A stretch of DNA of 64,000 nucleotides from Anaeramoeba flamelloides (lineage: Eukaryota; Metamonada; Anaeramoebidae). Positions 35,047-46,925 of this stretch are shown here, piece by piece. Both the position numbers and the translations under genes were made by a program. The stretch lies in NCBI GenBank assembly GCA_027625915.1, contig JANTQA010000015.1, positions 9,515,001 to 9,579,000 on the forward strand. Reading direction: 5' to 3'. The notes beneath the pieces are model-generated. The model was not told the origin of the DNA and did not search any database. It worked only from the letters and a program-made list of their open reading frames with translations. Numbering within the stretch: position 1 is the stretch's first letter; the number at the start of each line of letters is the position of its first letter.

Positions 35047-38000
35047 TTAATTAGATGATTTTTTTTTTTTTTTTTTTTTCCCTAACTCATTTTCCTTACC
35101 ACCAGATATTTCTTTTGGTGTAAAAAAAACAGCACATTTCCCTTTTTGAGTTTTTTTATCCTTTTTTTTTTCAAGTATTAAAGATGGTATATATTTTGAT
35201 TCATTAGACAATTTTGAGGGAGTTTTTGAAAGGTTGTTTTGATTATTTAAATTTTTGGAATTATTGCGCTTTGCCAAAATTGGTGATTCAGCAAGTTCTT
35301 TTCCCAATTTCTTTTTAAGTTCCATTGCAAGCTTATTTTTCATTTTCCTTTTTCTAATTTTGGTAGGCCCAGTTGGTCTCCAAATATTTCCTGTATTTAA
35401 TTTTTTTGGTGGTGGTTTTTTTTGGATATTAAAATTGCCAAGTTGGTTTTGGATTTTACTAATTTTCGAATTTATAGCAACTTCTTTTTTAACGTTTTGT
35501 TTATTTTGGACATTAGACTTGTTTTCAAATTTTTTTTGTAATGCTTGTTGTCTTTCTTGAATAGTTAGCCTATTAGTTGTAGTTGTAGTAGTAGGGGTTG
35601 GTGTTTTATTTGTAGTAGTAGTAGTAGTAGTAGTATTTGTTGTTGTTGTTGTTGTTGTTGTCGTTGTTTTTATTCTTTTTGGTAGAACAGGCTTTTTTTC
35701 ATTTTCATTTTCATTTACTTTTTCATTTTCTTCTTCTTCTTCTTTTTCTTTTTCTTTTTCTACCTGAATGTCTGTTTTTAAAATTTTATTTTCAGTTTCT
35801 TTTTGTATTTCATTTTCATTTTCTTTTTTGATTTCATTTTCTTTTTCAGTTACATTCTCATTTTCATTTTGATTTTCATTTTCATTTTCAATGCTAATTT
35901 CTTGAATTTCATTATTATCTTCATTTTCATTATTTTTATTGTCAATACATGTCTGGGAAATAGTGTAATTCCCACGGTTTTCACACCCCCTTCGAATTAA
36001 TAATTCCGCAACGTCTTCAAATCCATTATCCATTGCAAGGTCTAAAGGTGATTTCATATTTGAATCATCTATATTTAAATTCGAATTATTTCTAATTAAC
36101 AATTCGGCAAAGATGATATTACCATTTTCAGCAGTGGTATGCAGAGGTGTTTGATTATCCTTCTTTGTGTTTTTCCAATTAACATCTGCACGATTAGCTA
36201 TAAGGATAAGCAAATTTTTTAAATCATTATCCTCAATAGCTTTATACATTTCAATACCAACTGCGTCTGTGTCCAAATTATCGAACCGTTGATCAATAAA
36301 TGCACGATCTCGATATTTTTTTTCGATATACAACTGACGATCGCTACGATCAGATCTGGCATTTGGCTTACTAATTCCTTTAACTTCATTTAATCTCTTT
36401 TCCCAAATTTCATTTACCAAATCATTGCCGATCACTTTCATTAATTCTAGAGTCTCATGTTCCCATTCATCAAGAGTCAAAGATCGTACCTTTGAAATGT
36501 GCACACCTAACGAACGATGAACACCTGAACAAGGCAAGCAAATCAGGCACCCAAGATTAATCGAGATCCAATCAGGATCTGGGGCCCCGCAATCGGAACA
36601 ATACAAATTTTCAGGGAATTTCCTCAGTTCTTCATATGGAGATACCGAATTTAAATCATGCCTTTCGGACGTGTTCATTGATTGCTCCTTCCCGGACGTT
36701 ATTTGATTTAATAAATATGCGATGCCATCCTGTACCTTGATTAACCATTCCTGTGCCAATTCATTTGTTTCTGCAACCAAAGTATGGGTGCCATGTACAC
36801 CAACAAGATCAAAGGTTGTTCTTTGGGTCATATTAGGCTTGGGAGTACACGTCATTAAATTCAGTTTTTCTTTTAAGGTTCGGCTTTTACCTTTTTGTTT
36901 AAAAAAATATAAAATACCATCCTCAATTACACAATACAATTTTTGAGATCCAAAACCTGTTTTTTTTTTTAAAAAACCTTCGATACTTGGATTTGTAAAG
37001 GTGACATCACTGGCAAGCTCTTGACTTTTAGATTCTTCGATTTTTTTTTGTCGATGGTTTTTAATTTCTCTAATTATTTCGTTAAATGCATCTTTAAAGA
37101 GAATGATTTCAGGAAATTAGATGAAAGAAATTGTGGAATTTGTATAAAGAGAAGTAGAAATAAATAATTTTTTTTATTAGCAAGATTTTTTGGTTTTACT
37201 TTTTTAGTTTTTATATTTGGTGTTTTGGGTTTTCAGTGTTTTATATTTTTAGTGTTTTTTGTAGAGGCAAGATTTTTAAAAAAATAAAATTTTTAAATAA
37301 TTTTAATATTGTATAATTGTTATTATTATGATTTAACTCACAATCACTAATTTTCCAATTAAAATATCTGAAATTTGATGATTCATTTTTTCTTTTTTTT
37401 CTTTCAAAGACTAAATAAAGTTTTAAAAATCATTTAACAATAAAGAATTGTTAATTGATTTTAAAAAATGATGAAATCTATAAAATTAAAAATATTATAA
37501 AGCGCTCCACCTCTCCAAGTATAAAAACAGGTAGATTCATACTTTTTTTTTTTTAAAAAAAAAAACAATCTTTTTAAAGTTATCTATTTTATAAATTATT
37601 TAAAATAGAAAATTTTGTTGCGTTAATATACTAGTTAATAGATCTGACAATAAATATTTGTCTTGGTGGGGTTGAAAAAAAAATAGAAATTGGAAAGAAA
37701 TGTTGAAAAAAAAAAGTTCAAAATATTTTTTTTATACTTTATTTAAGTACCTTATTATTCAATATACATGCAATTTTCTTTATTTATTAAGTATTATTAT
37801 TATTTTGCTGTTTTTATGAAAAATTAAAATGGTGAAGAAGAAATAATTGTTTTTTGTAAAAATAATATTTAGTGAAGATCAAATCCAATTTGTTTTATTT
37901 TAATATTTAATTGAAAAATAAACCTCAATTCAAAATTTTTGACTCTCGGAAAATTCAATTTTTGAAAAAAAAAATCTTATTAAATAAATTCTAGAAGAAA

Positions 38001-41000
38001 TACCAGATTAGAAATAATTCATTAATTGAAACTGTTAACAATTATTTATAATTTACAATACCCAAAGAACAAAAAAAATATATTATTATCAAATGTAAAT
38101 AAATTATCCGAGTGTGTTAAAAATTTTGGAGTTAGGGATTTATTGTTAAGAGTTAAATGTTAAAAAACACTTAATCTGTCAAAAGAGAGTATTTTGAAGT
38201 GACTAAATTCGTAACATCTACGTCAAAGATTGAATAAACAACGGCCATTTAGAAACACTTGGCACTCAATATAGTTTTGCAAAATTTTGGAATGAGCAAA
38301 ATAAAAAAATTTATCTGTAAATTTGTCAAAATTTCACTAACAATTATTGATCGATCAAATCGTTAGATATCAACATTAACTAATTTTATTTGAGTTTTCC
38401 TATTGAAAGATTTAGACTTTTACAAAATATCAATCATTCGAAAAAAATTGTTTGATCGAACGAAACATATTATGCCATTGGAAAAATTAAATGAAAATAA
38501 AAAACTAAAAAATGAAAAAATGGTTTTTATATTTTTACAAAAATCAAATTTATTTCCAATTTGAATGAAATTGTATTATTGTGATTCTTTGAACTGTTTT
38601 AACTGTTTCAAAAATTTTGAATTTTTATTTTTTCATTATTTTTTAATAATATATTTTTTTCTTTCTAATTTTTGGAGCTTTGGATATGTATATATTTATC
38701 TATAACATATATACATTGCTGGGATATTAAAAATGTAATATGAATTAAAAATTTTGAAAACTGTAATTTTGCTATGAACAGATTAAAAATTTCAGGTTCA
38801 ATTTCCTAAAATAGTATTAAATTTAACAATATAGTAGAAAAAACTAAAAGGACCGTTACAAATCAATTAAAAACGTAAATTATGTGATACAGTAATTTGT
38901 CTCTACTTTATTAAACTGTCAAGATAAAATTATTTTTTTTTAAATTAGAATTTAACAGTATTCAATATGATATTTGAATTTATTTAAAAATTTTTAGTTC
39001 AAAGATTCTAAACTCTGTTTCAGTCAAAGGGGCCCAACGTTTTTTCCAAAATATCAATTATTTTATATAATTGACCTTTGAAGAACAAATAAGAAATAAA
39101 CAGAATAATACACTTCAAAGAATTGTTGATCCATGTCTGAAAGAAAACTAATTAACAAATAGATTTTCTTAAAAATTGAAAAACTCAAATTCTTAGGGCC
39201 CTATTGAGAAAAACAACGATGTTCGTTTTGAACTTCTACTGGTATTTGAATAATAAATAGGAAACATTTTTCAATTCATTTTCCATACTTTTCTTTTAGA
39301 AACTAAGCCCCCAAACAAAGTTTGTTGGTATTTGTGGTCTCTATTTGAAAAAGGAAATGAAAATGAAGTGAAAATTTTTCACATTTATTAAACAAATATC
39401 AAGATCAAAGATCAAATTGAATTGCAATAGAAATCAATAGATTTCTCAACAATCATTTACATGGTTTCAATGACATTAGAATAACACTTTTTTACCAAGT
39501 GACTATTGATCTTGCAATAAAAAATTTTTTGCAACTGAATTAGGTGTAAAAAAAAATCGAAAAAAAAAAACAAAAATGTGTAAAAATGATTTCAATTTTG
39601 AAAATTTCCAAAATAAAATTTTTCTTCTAATATCTATGAAAACGCTTTAAATACGTGTATTTTACCATTACAACTGGGCCCCTTTGACTGAAAAATAGTT
39701 TATTTTTTAAAATGGCAGCTACTAAACAACTACCTCTCAACAAAGCATTAACGATTTCTTAGAAATAATTAAATGATAAAATTTTAAATAAAAGGATCGT
39801 GGCTGTTTTTTGAGTGTTCTTGATATAAATGGGCTGTTGTTTTTTTTTTTTGATTTTTTACCAAAGTGCCTTTCAATAAATATTTTTTTTTGTTTAGTAA
39901 CGTGGTTTTTTTTTAAATTTTTTACCAACTGTCTTTGAAAAATCCCTTGACATAAAAATTCTTTTTTTTAACTTGTTTTTTTTTTTTTTTTTAATTTTTC
40001 TTTTTAATTTTTTTCAACCAATAAAAATTTGGAATTTGCTCGATTCCAAAATTTTTTTTTTCTTTACCGTCTAAATTACTAATTTATCATTAGTAATCAG
40101 AGTGAGTGCTTTAAAGTGCCGTCGAGTGCCTAGCTTTTCCAGAATTCAAAAGAATAGAGAAAAATCAAAGATTTTACTTAATTCTTTTAAATTCTGGAAA
40201 AGCTAACGACGTTTTTTTTTTACTTTGTGTTTTGTTTCGAAAATCTATTGAATTTCGAATCAAAACAAAAATTAAAAAAAACCTAACGGAAAGTGCCGTA
40301 GAGTGCCGTCAAGTGCCTAGGTTTTCCAGAATTCAAAAGAATAGAATAAAATCTTTGATTTAACTCAATTCTTTTGAATTCTGGAAAACCTAACGGCGGT
40401 TTTCTTGAGGTTTTCTGTTTTATTTGTTAAATCTATCGATTTTCGTTAGGTTTTTTTGAGTTTTCTATTTATTTAGAAAATCAATAGATTTTCGTTAGGT
40501 TTTTTTTACTTTTCGAAATAAACCGAAAATTTATTAAAATTTTCTGTTTATTTCAAAAAGCAAAAAAAACCTAGAGCACTTCACGAAATAAAATAGAAAA
40601 CATCAAAAAAACCTAGAAAACTTCAGAAATAAAATAGAAAACTCAAGAAAACCTAACGGCTGTAAGAGGATCTTTGAGAGAAATAAATTCAATAAAGTAG
40701 GGTTTTACATCTTAAAGGTATAATACATGATAATGAAAATATTTCTCTTTATGTTTATCATTTTACAGATAACTAACTTTTTAACATGCATTTTTTTTTT
40801 TTGCATACAACTCAATTCAATCCCTTCAATCAATAAAAAAAAAAAAAAAAAGATTCTATTTTTTATGTATTATTTTGAAACCAAAAATAATTTCCATTTT
40901 TTCATCAGAAAACCTTTTTAAAGTGCATTTCAGGAATAATTTTTTTTATTCTTTAGATTTTATATTTTAAAGATCAAGTCCTAAAAAATGCAAGTCTTGA

Positions 41001-43424
41001 TTTAACGACTATATTGGTAAACCAAATTTAATTTTTACTCTATTTTAAGTAGGGTTTTGGTGTTGGTAAATCTCAAGAATATTTGTGAGAGTTAGATCTA
41101 AGAAGGAAAAAATAAAATATTTTTACCGAATTTTGGATTTCCTTGTTTCTGTGTATTCTGTGATTTCTGTAATTTCTGTGATTTCTGTGATAACTGCTAT
41201 CAAAAAATTATAAAGACTGTTGGGAATAATGTACTTTTTGAGAAAATTGATTTTGAGATGAAAATTGATACCCAAGATACTTGGCTGAAAATATTCTATG
41301 ATTCTTTTTTGATTTGAGGTATTAAGTTTAGATGGTTTTCCATTTTCACTTAAAAGGTCGAAATGGAAAAAATCAATAATAATTGATGAATTGTTCTTGT
41401 TTATTTTCAAACAGGTTACAATTGAATAAAAGCACCAAATAGTATTTGGTATTGTATCAAATTCACCAAAATCCACTATTTCTAAAAAAGAAAGATTATT
41501 TTTCTCTAAAGTCAACGTAATTTTTTTTGAATTTACAAAAACTGACTAATTTTTGTAAATTATAATTTTCTTTAGATCGTTTCATGTAAAATTCCTAAAA
41601 AGAATTCCCACACAACCCCAGACACAATTTGTCTTGAGACTAACAAATATGTTTATAGAGAAACCGTATGAACAAAAAAAAATTGTCACACAAAAAATAA
41701 ACCGAATGTTTTGGGTATTTGATAATGGAGATTCTGTTCAAAATATTAAATAGAGTAAGTAATATATCCTCAAAAACGTTGTTGGTAACTTCAATCCAAG
41801 AAAAAAAACAAAAAGAGCCAAAACCAAAAAAACTAAGAGAAAGAGAAAAACCACAATTCCTTTGTGAGAATTGCCCTTATTTATGAAGTTATTGGAACAA
41901 TTCAAGTAACCCCAATGGTCAAAAATCATAGCTAATGGATCTTCAAAAGTTAGAGTTGTTTGTTGAGAGTGTTTGAAATGACAGTGTTTTTAAGGTTAGA
42001 AAATCGTGATTATTTTTCAATTTCATTTTCACATTTCTTCATAAGGATGCTTGAGTTTACATATCTAAAAATTTCTTTTTGAATTTTTCATTAAAAAATA
42101 CACAAATAAAATGATTTTTTAATCCAAACGGGAGAAAATTTCGATGAACATGACTTTACAATTTAAATGAGATTGGATCAAAAGGTTATGAGACAACTTG
42201 GTGAATTGCCAATGTTGTAATTAAAATAAAAGTTTCTCCGTTTTTTGTTTTTTTTTTTTGCTTGATTAAGGGTGTACCTTTAAAATGAATTCTTCACATA
42301 CATTACAAATACTTGTCTTTTGATAAAGGATCGTATTTGCCTTAACCAATACAAAAGAAAAGTATTTGTAATGCATGTGAAGCATTCATTTTGAAGGTAC
42401 ACCCTTAAGATTAATCAATTAATTGAAACTTGATGAACAATCTATTTTTAAAATTAACAACAGATATGTGTTAAATGTGTTCAAGATGTAAAATTTTGGT
42501 GTAATTATAATTTTGTTCATTTTTACTGATTTCTTGTATTTGTTTAAACCTCCTTAACGAATCCAGAACAGGAAAAATAAAAAAAAAAAAAGAAAAGAAA
42601 AGAAAAAAAAAAAGAACTTACTAACAACACCTTCACCATTTTTAGAAGACACCTCTAAAAAAGGACAGGAAAAAGTATAAGCCAAGGATTTTCCTTCTTT
42701 TGTTGTGACTTTTCGATTTGTTTCATCATCAGCAGCTGTACCAACAAGGAGCAAAGGGAAATCTGATGTTTCTTGTGTTTCAATAATTTTTTCACGATAA
42801 ATGGTTAACAAATCAAAAGATCTTGGATTGTTTATCGAGTAAAGGAGCAAAAATCCATCAACTTCTTGAAACCACTTTGAAAATTTTCAAAATATTATGA
42901 AAGGAAAAGTTTAATGAAAAATGATTTTTGTTTTTGTTTAATTTCTGTTTCTGTTTCTTTTTCTTTTTCTTTTTAGCTGAAAAAGAAAAATTATAAAAGT
43001 ATTCAATTACTTACCTCGTTATATAAAGAAAAATAATCTTCACTTCCACTTATATCGAGCAAGTCAACTGTTACCGTTTCGTCTTCAATTGTTGTTTTTT
43101 TTTTATGACGATCGACTATTTGTTTAATGGAAATTTGTAAAAAGTTTTTTTTTTTTATTTTTTTTTTATTTTGAGAAAATCAAAAAGTAAAACTCAAAAT
43201 TAGTGGAAGGTAACACACAAAAAAAAAATTGAAAAAGAATAAAAAAGTAAAATCGTTCAATTGTTACACAAGGTAGGATCATGTTCTTCATCAAAATCGT
43301 CGTGGATGTATCTTAAAATTAAACGAGTTTTACCAATTTGATCTCCAACACAAACAATTGTATAATAATTTGGCCTCTTTTGTTGTACAATATTTTTATT
43401 ATTCTTTTTTTTATTTTTAGACAT
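35047..43424 (-). CDS. AGAP: AGAP/centaurin-gamma-like protein: Ras-like pseudo-GTPase, PH, ArfGAP, ankyrin repeats
   Basis: Minus-strand exons 43424-43268, 43115-43015, 42874-42622, 41505-41127 and 37069-35047 join with matching phases into 970 residues. Residues 1-170 are Ras-like: VCVGDQIGKT, HDPTLFD, LLDISGSED, LLVGTAADD and SSKNGEG. Residues ~171-296 are an unidentified segment; ~325-425 a PH domain (IEGFLKKKTGFGSQKLYCV ... EWLIKVQDG); ~450-570 an ArfGAP with CSDC-x16-CLPC zinc ligands and Arg finger HRSLG; ~600-662 ankyrin repeats; then Glu/Asn, poly-Thr and Lys-rich tails. This order is that of animal AGAPs, whose Ras-like domain also has VGT in place of the NKxD loop. Expected role: GTPase activation of Arf on Golgi or endosome membranes. 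The alternative is two genes split in the 4.06 kb intron; ArfGAP itself is certain. Confidence 0.7.
39022..39690. mobile_element. DNA element with CAGTCAAAGGGGCCCA inverted ends
   Basis: A 16-base terminal inverted repeat, CAGTCAAAGGGGCCCA, is perfect at both ends. The ~640 bp interior is noncoding and shared with 13664-14187. CAGT ends suggest a Tc1/mariner-like mobiliser, but the flanks are TTT and AAA rather than a clear TA duplication. Confidence 0.75.
40105..40665. repeat. Palindrome array, GTAGAGTGCCT family, copy 3
   Basis: Two successive units each hold AGTGCCGTCGAGTGCCTAG or AGTGCCGTAGAGTGCCGTC plus a TTCCAGAATTCAAAAGAAT hairpin (arms ~35 bases), followed by GTTAGG(T)n stems and CCTAACGGC closings. 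The best-kept copy of the family. Confidence 0.75.
42270..42404. mobile_element. TTAA-bounded 135 bp hairpin MITE
   Basis: TTAA + GGGTGTACCTTTAAAATGAA with the complementary arm ending GAAGGTACACCC + TTAA. The arms pair over about 55 bases. It lies in an intron of the AGAP-like gene. GGG ends and TTAA flanks resemble the larger TTAA-bounded elements. Confidence 0.8.
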
Positions 43425-43721
43425 CAGGATTGTTTTGTGTTTGCCTGAAAAAGTTTAAAAAATGAAAATATCTTACTAAATAAGAATTATAATTTCGAAT
43501 TCCAACAAACAATTTCAATTTATCATTATACAGTTTTAATAGGATAAAAGTATTTATTGTTGTTTGGTAAAAATTGTAGGGTAATTTTTTTTTTTTTTCT
43601 TTTTTCGAAAGCTAATCGAGAACTTTGTTGTTGAAAGAATCACCAAAGTTCACAAACAAGGGTCTTTCGCAATTGTAGAGAAATAATAATTATCATTTTT
43701 AAGGGAATAGTAACTCTTCTT

Positions 43722-43870
43722 TCTATTTTTTTCCCAAAGGTAATCGAGTAATTATTTCCATCAGGATACAATTAAACCCGAGACGCAACTTCTTTTATCG
43801 ACTTTAGCAAGATGATCTATCATTTTTAAAGAAGTTCATTTCCTACTAATCAAATTTTTTGTCAAAAGGT
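43722..43870. repeat. Dispersed repeat TTTCCCAAAG(G)TAAT, copy 1
   Basis: Shares TTTTCCCAAAGGTAATCGAG, AGGATACAATTAAACCC and AATGATCTAT-like text with 56202-56330 and 63498-63640. Direct copies without clear inverted ends; it sits just upstream of the AGAP-like start codon. Confidence 0.55.
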
Positions 43871-43944
43871 TTTGATCTTTTTTTGATTTGGATTTTTAGG
43901 ATCCATACTAGAAAAAGAATAATTTCACATGCCAACAATTATAT

Positions 43945-44165
43945 ATGAAATCATTGAAAAATCATTTAAATTTCATACAAATTCATATTTTTTCTTTTGG
44001 TTATAAATTTTCATTAAAAATTCATTGGAATTTCATTTAAAAATAATTTAGGAAAATTAAATGAAATTTATATGAAAATTTCATTCAAAAATAATTTTAT
44101 TTTCATTTAATTTCATTTTAAAAAACAATTAATGAAAATTGAATGAAAATGAATGAAATAATATA
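43945..44165. repeat. Short AATTTCATT/AATGAAATT array
   Basis: Over ~220 bases the words TTTCATT and ATGAAA and their complements recur roughly every 10-20 bases in both senses, so the strand can fold many ways. No coding frame. It may be a decayed foldback sequence. Confidence 0.5.
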
Positions 44166-44338
44166 TAATTATAATAAAAAAAATACTTGATTTTTTCGAA
44201 TTTAGAAGAATTAAAATTAAAAAAAAAAATAAGTTTCTGTTTATTTTACGATTATATATATATATATATATATATATGAATTTCAAAGAATAAAAAAATT
44301 AATCTTCATGATAATAAATTTTCGAATTATAATTAATA

Positions 44339-44536
44339 CAGTCAGTTTCACTTTTAAGGCACAAACTTTCAACGAAATTTAAGGAACAAAAAAAAATCTC
44401 AAATTAAGGCACAAAATTCAAATTCTAGTAAAATAATTTGTGAAAATTAAAATTCCAAAAAATTGTGCCTTAATTTGAGATTTTTTTGTGCCTTAAATTT
44501 CGTTGAAAGTTTGTGCCTTAAATGTGAAACTGACTG
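44339..44536. mobile_element. Hairpin MITE, CAGTCAGTT family, copy 4 (best preserved)
   Basis: TA + CAGTCAGTTTCACTTTTAAG .. inverted complement GTGAAACTGACTG + TA, with nearly perfect arms of ~85 bases each containing AAGGCACAAACTTTCAACG and CTCAAATTAAGGCACA. Confidence 0.85.
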
Positions 44537-44613
44537 TAATGAATATTATTTTAACTAAAAAGAATAAAAAATTAAAAAATTTAATATTTTAATAATATTT
44601 TGTGTTTATTTTA

Positions 44614-44811
44614 CAGCCAGTTTCACTTTTAAGGCACAAACTTTCAACGAAATTTAAGGCACAAAAAAATCTCAAATTAAGGCACAAAATTTGTAATATT
44701 TTTTTTTTACAATTTATTTTTACTAGAATTTGAATTTTGTGCTTTAATTTGAGATTTTTTTTGTGCCTTAAATTTCGTTGAAAGTTTGTGCCTAAAAAGT
44801 GAAACTGACTG
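44614..44811. mobile_element. Hairpin MITE, CAGTCAGTT family, copy 5
   Basis: TA + CAGCCAGTTTCACTTTTAAG .. GTGAAACTGACTG + TA, only 77 bases from copy 4. Its right end interrupts the 3' end of the decayed transposase next to it. Confidence 0.85.
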
Positions 44812-46690
44812 TATTAAATTTCTCTTTATTATAATTTAAATATTGTGGAACATGTTGAATAAAATATTGATTAATAATAAAATATTCCTCAATTAAGTTT
44901 TCATTTATTTTAAATGGTCGAAGAATATGAACAACTTGTTTAATTTCATCCACTTCAATAATTTTTATTTGAGATTTTAAAAAATATTTATTTAAATTAT
45001 TCTTTTGCAAATAATATCGGACAGCTATATAAGGTATTGAATTTTGATTGGAATCTAAAAATAAAAATTTGATAATTTTTGCATATTGAAAATTTCTTAA
45101 TTGAATATTCTGTTGTAATAAAAATTTATGTTTATTATAAATTATTGATTTTGATTCAAATGGGTATTTATTTATATTAAATTGTATATCTAATTTGTCA
45201 AATAATTTCCAATCTGTAATTAAAATCTTTCTATTATTTTTTCCATTTAATTTATTTTTAAACAATTTAAAATACTGGATATACTTCTTTGAGTTTTCTT
45301 TATTTGAGTAATAATAAATTGTTTTTGTCTGATTTTTATGAAGTTGACCATATTTCGATTTAAACCATTGGTGGTATTTTTCGAGGGCAAAAAAAAGTGT
45401 ATTCATACCCCCGTTATTTTTTATTGATTCCTCTAAATGATGAGCAAAGATATGTAAATTCGAAATTCGATCACAGTTTTGATTAGAACATTTTTTATAT
45501 AAAGATATAAATAATGATTTAATTTTATGAAGATTATCATCAATTTCTTTATTTCTTGTCGGTTGGTAAAGAAAACTAATAAGAAGTGAACTTAGATAGA
45601 AGAAATTAATAATTTTTTTTTCAACCAAATCAGCTACACATAATGAGCAAAATTGAATTAATATCTGTACATCAATTGATGTTAAATGATTTGTACCAAA
45701 AGGGATATTGATTCTTTTGAAAACTTTTGGTAATTTGATTTTTTATATCTTTGATTTGCCAGATTTAGAAAAGTTACTCTCATATAACTGTACATAATTT
45801 TAAAACTATTTTTTATTAAACCTTCAAGAAGAAGGTGAAACCAACATATTGGAAAAACGAGAGGTAGATGTTGGATCCAATTCTAATTCATGGATCCAAA
45901 TATTATCTTGTTGAAAATTAACTCCTGTTTCTGTTTCTTTTTCCTTTAGACCACGTAGTGTGTATAAATTAAAATTTTTATTATTGTAGGATTCTATCAT
46001 CTTTTTTTGTATTATCTTTGTTTCATTTTTATCCCTCTTTTCATGTTGAAAATTTGGATTCGAATAATTTAGATCACCTAATTTCGCTTTACAGATTGAA
46101 CAAGAATTTATGGCACCGGGTTGTAATCTTCCCTTTGCTGGAAAAGATTCTCTTGTATCACCAACAAAACATGAAACAACAGCTTGGATTTTTTTCCTCC
46201 TAAAAATACACCATTTTTTAATTTATCTAAATCTTGAATTAAAGGCAATTGTTTAAGAATATTATTAATCTGTGTTTTTGCTGGAAAAAGTACAATTAAA
46301 AAAATTGTTTGATCTTTTAACCTCCAAGAATATTCTAAATTATCAATAAACAAGTAGAGCCCACCCAATGAAAAGGAATCCGTTCACTTGAAATCATCAT
46401 AATAAAATCCAATTAAAATCAAATAATCCGCATTTATATTCGGGATATTTTTGATTTTTTTATTGAAAGAAGGAAAATTTGAAAAACTTGATGGGTTAAA
46501 ATCGTTTTTTGAAACTAAATTTTCAATTTTTTTCTTTTTTTTTCAACTAAATAATTTATTATTGAACTATTAACCACAAAATTTACCCAACAAATTGGTG
46601 AAAAATATCTGGTTTTAATAATTTTCTCTACAAGATTCATTTGTCCAGATCTTTCGATAATACTCTTGTAATGAATTTTAATATTTTTTA
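44812..46690 (-). pseudogene. Decayed tnp2-type (CACTA/Plavaka-like) DNA transposase
   Basis: Minus-strand fragments in several frames follow the order of tnp2-type transposases of CACTA/Plavaka elements. They are LILIGFYYDDFK (family VYYDDFE) and LYLFIDNLEYSW near 46.4 kb; LPLIQDLDKLKNGV; a Cys pair CSICK near 46.1 kb; LRGLKEKE; PICWFHLLLEGLIKN near 45.84 kb (family DxMHLxLEG, here with W at the Met); then a long frame below 45.73 kb reading IPFGTNHLTSIDVQ ... NLHIFAHHLEESIKNNGG ... FALEKYHQWF ... ILRPF. At least three or four frame breaks and a stop make it inactive. Terminal repeats were not found; MITEs flank it on both sides, each with its own TA duplication. Confidence 0.65.
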
Positions 46691-46727
46691 CAGACCTGAT
46701 ATTTATTAAATTTATAATTTTTTTTTA

Positions 46728-46923
46728 CAGTCAGTTTCACTTTTAGGACACAAACTTTCAACGAAATTTAAGGCACAAAAAAAATCTCAAATTAAAGCAC
46801 AAAATACAGATTCTAGTAAAAATAAATTGTAAAAAAAAAATTCCAAATTTTGTGCCTTAATTTGAGATTTTTTTGTGCCTTAAATTTCGTTGAAAGTTTG
46901 TGTCTTAAAAGTGGAACTGACTG
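46728..46923. mobile_element. Hairpin MITE, CAGTCAGTT family, copy 6
   Basis: TA + CAGTCAGTTTCACTTTTAGG .. GTGGAACTGACTG + TA, arms well preserved. It lies just upstream of the decayed tnp2 gene. Confidence 0.85.
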
Positions 46924-46925
46924 TA

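Larger units (their letters stand above)
37070..41126 (-). other. 4.06 kb intron of the AGAP-like gene
   Basis: Donor CG/GTAAAA at 41127 and acceptor TTAG before 37069 keep the frame. It contains the CAGTCAAAGGGGCCCA element (39022-39690), a palindrome array (40105-40665) and a decayed stretch (38290-38520) similar to part of the 28325-29697 element. No extra exon seen. Confidence 0.5.

Noticed and set aside
44339-46923. MITE copies 4-6 as the terminal repeats of the tnp2 element
   Set aside because: Each has both its own inverted ends and its own TA duplication, and tnp2 elements are not known for such ends.
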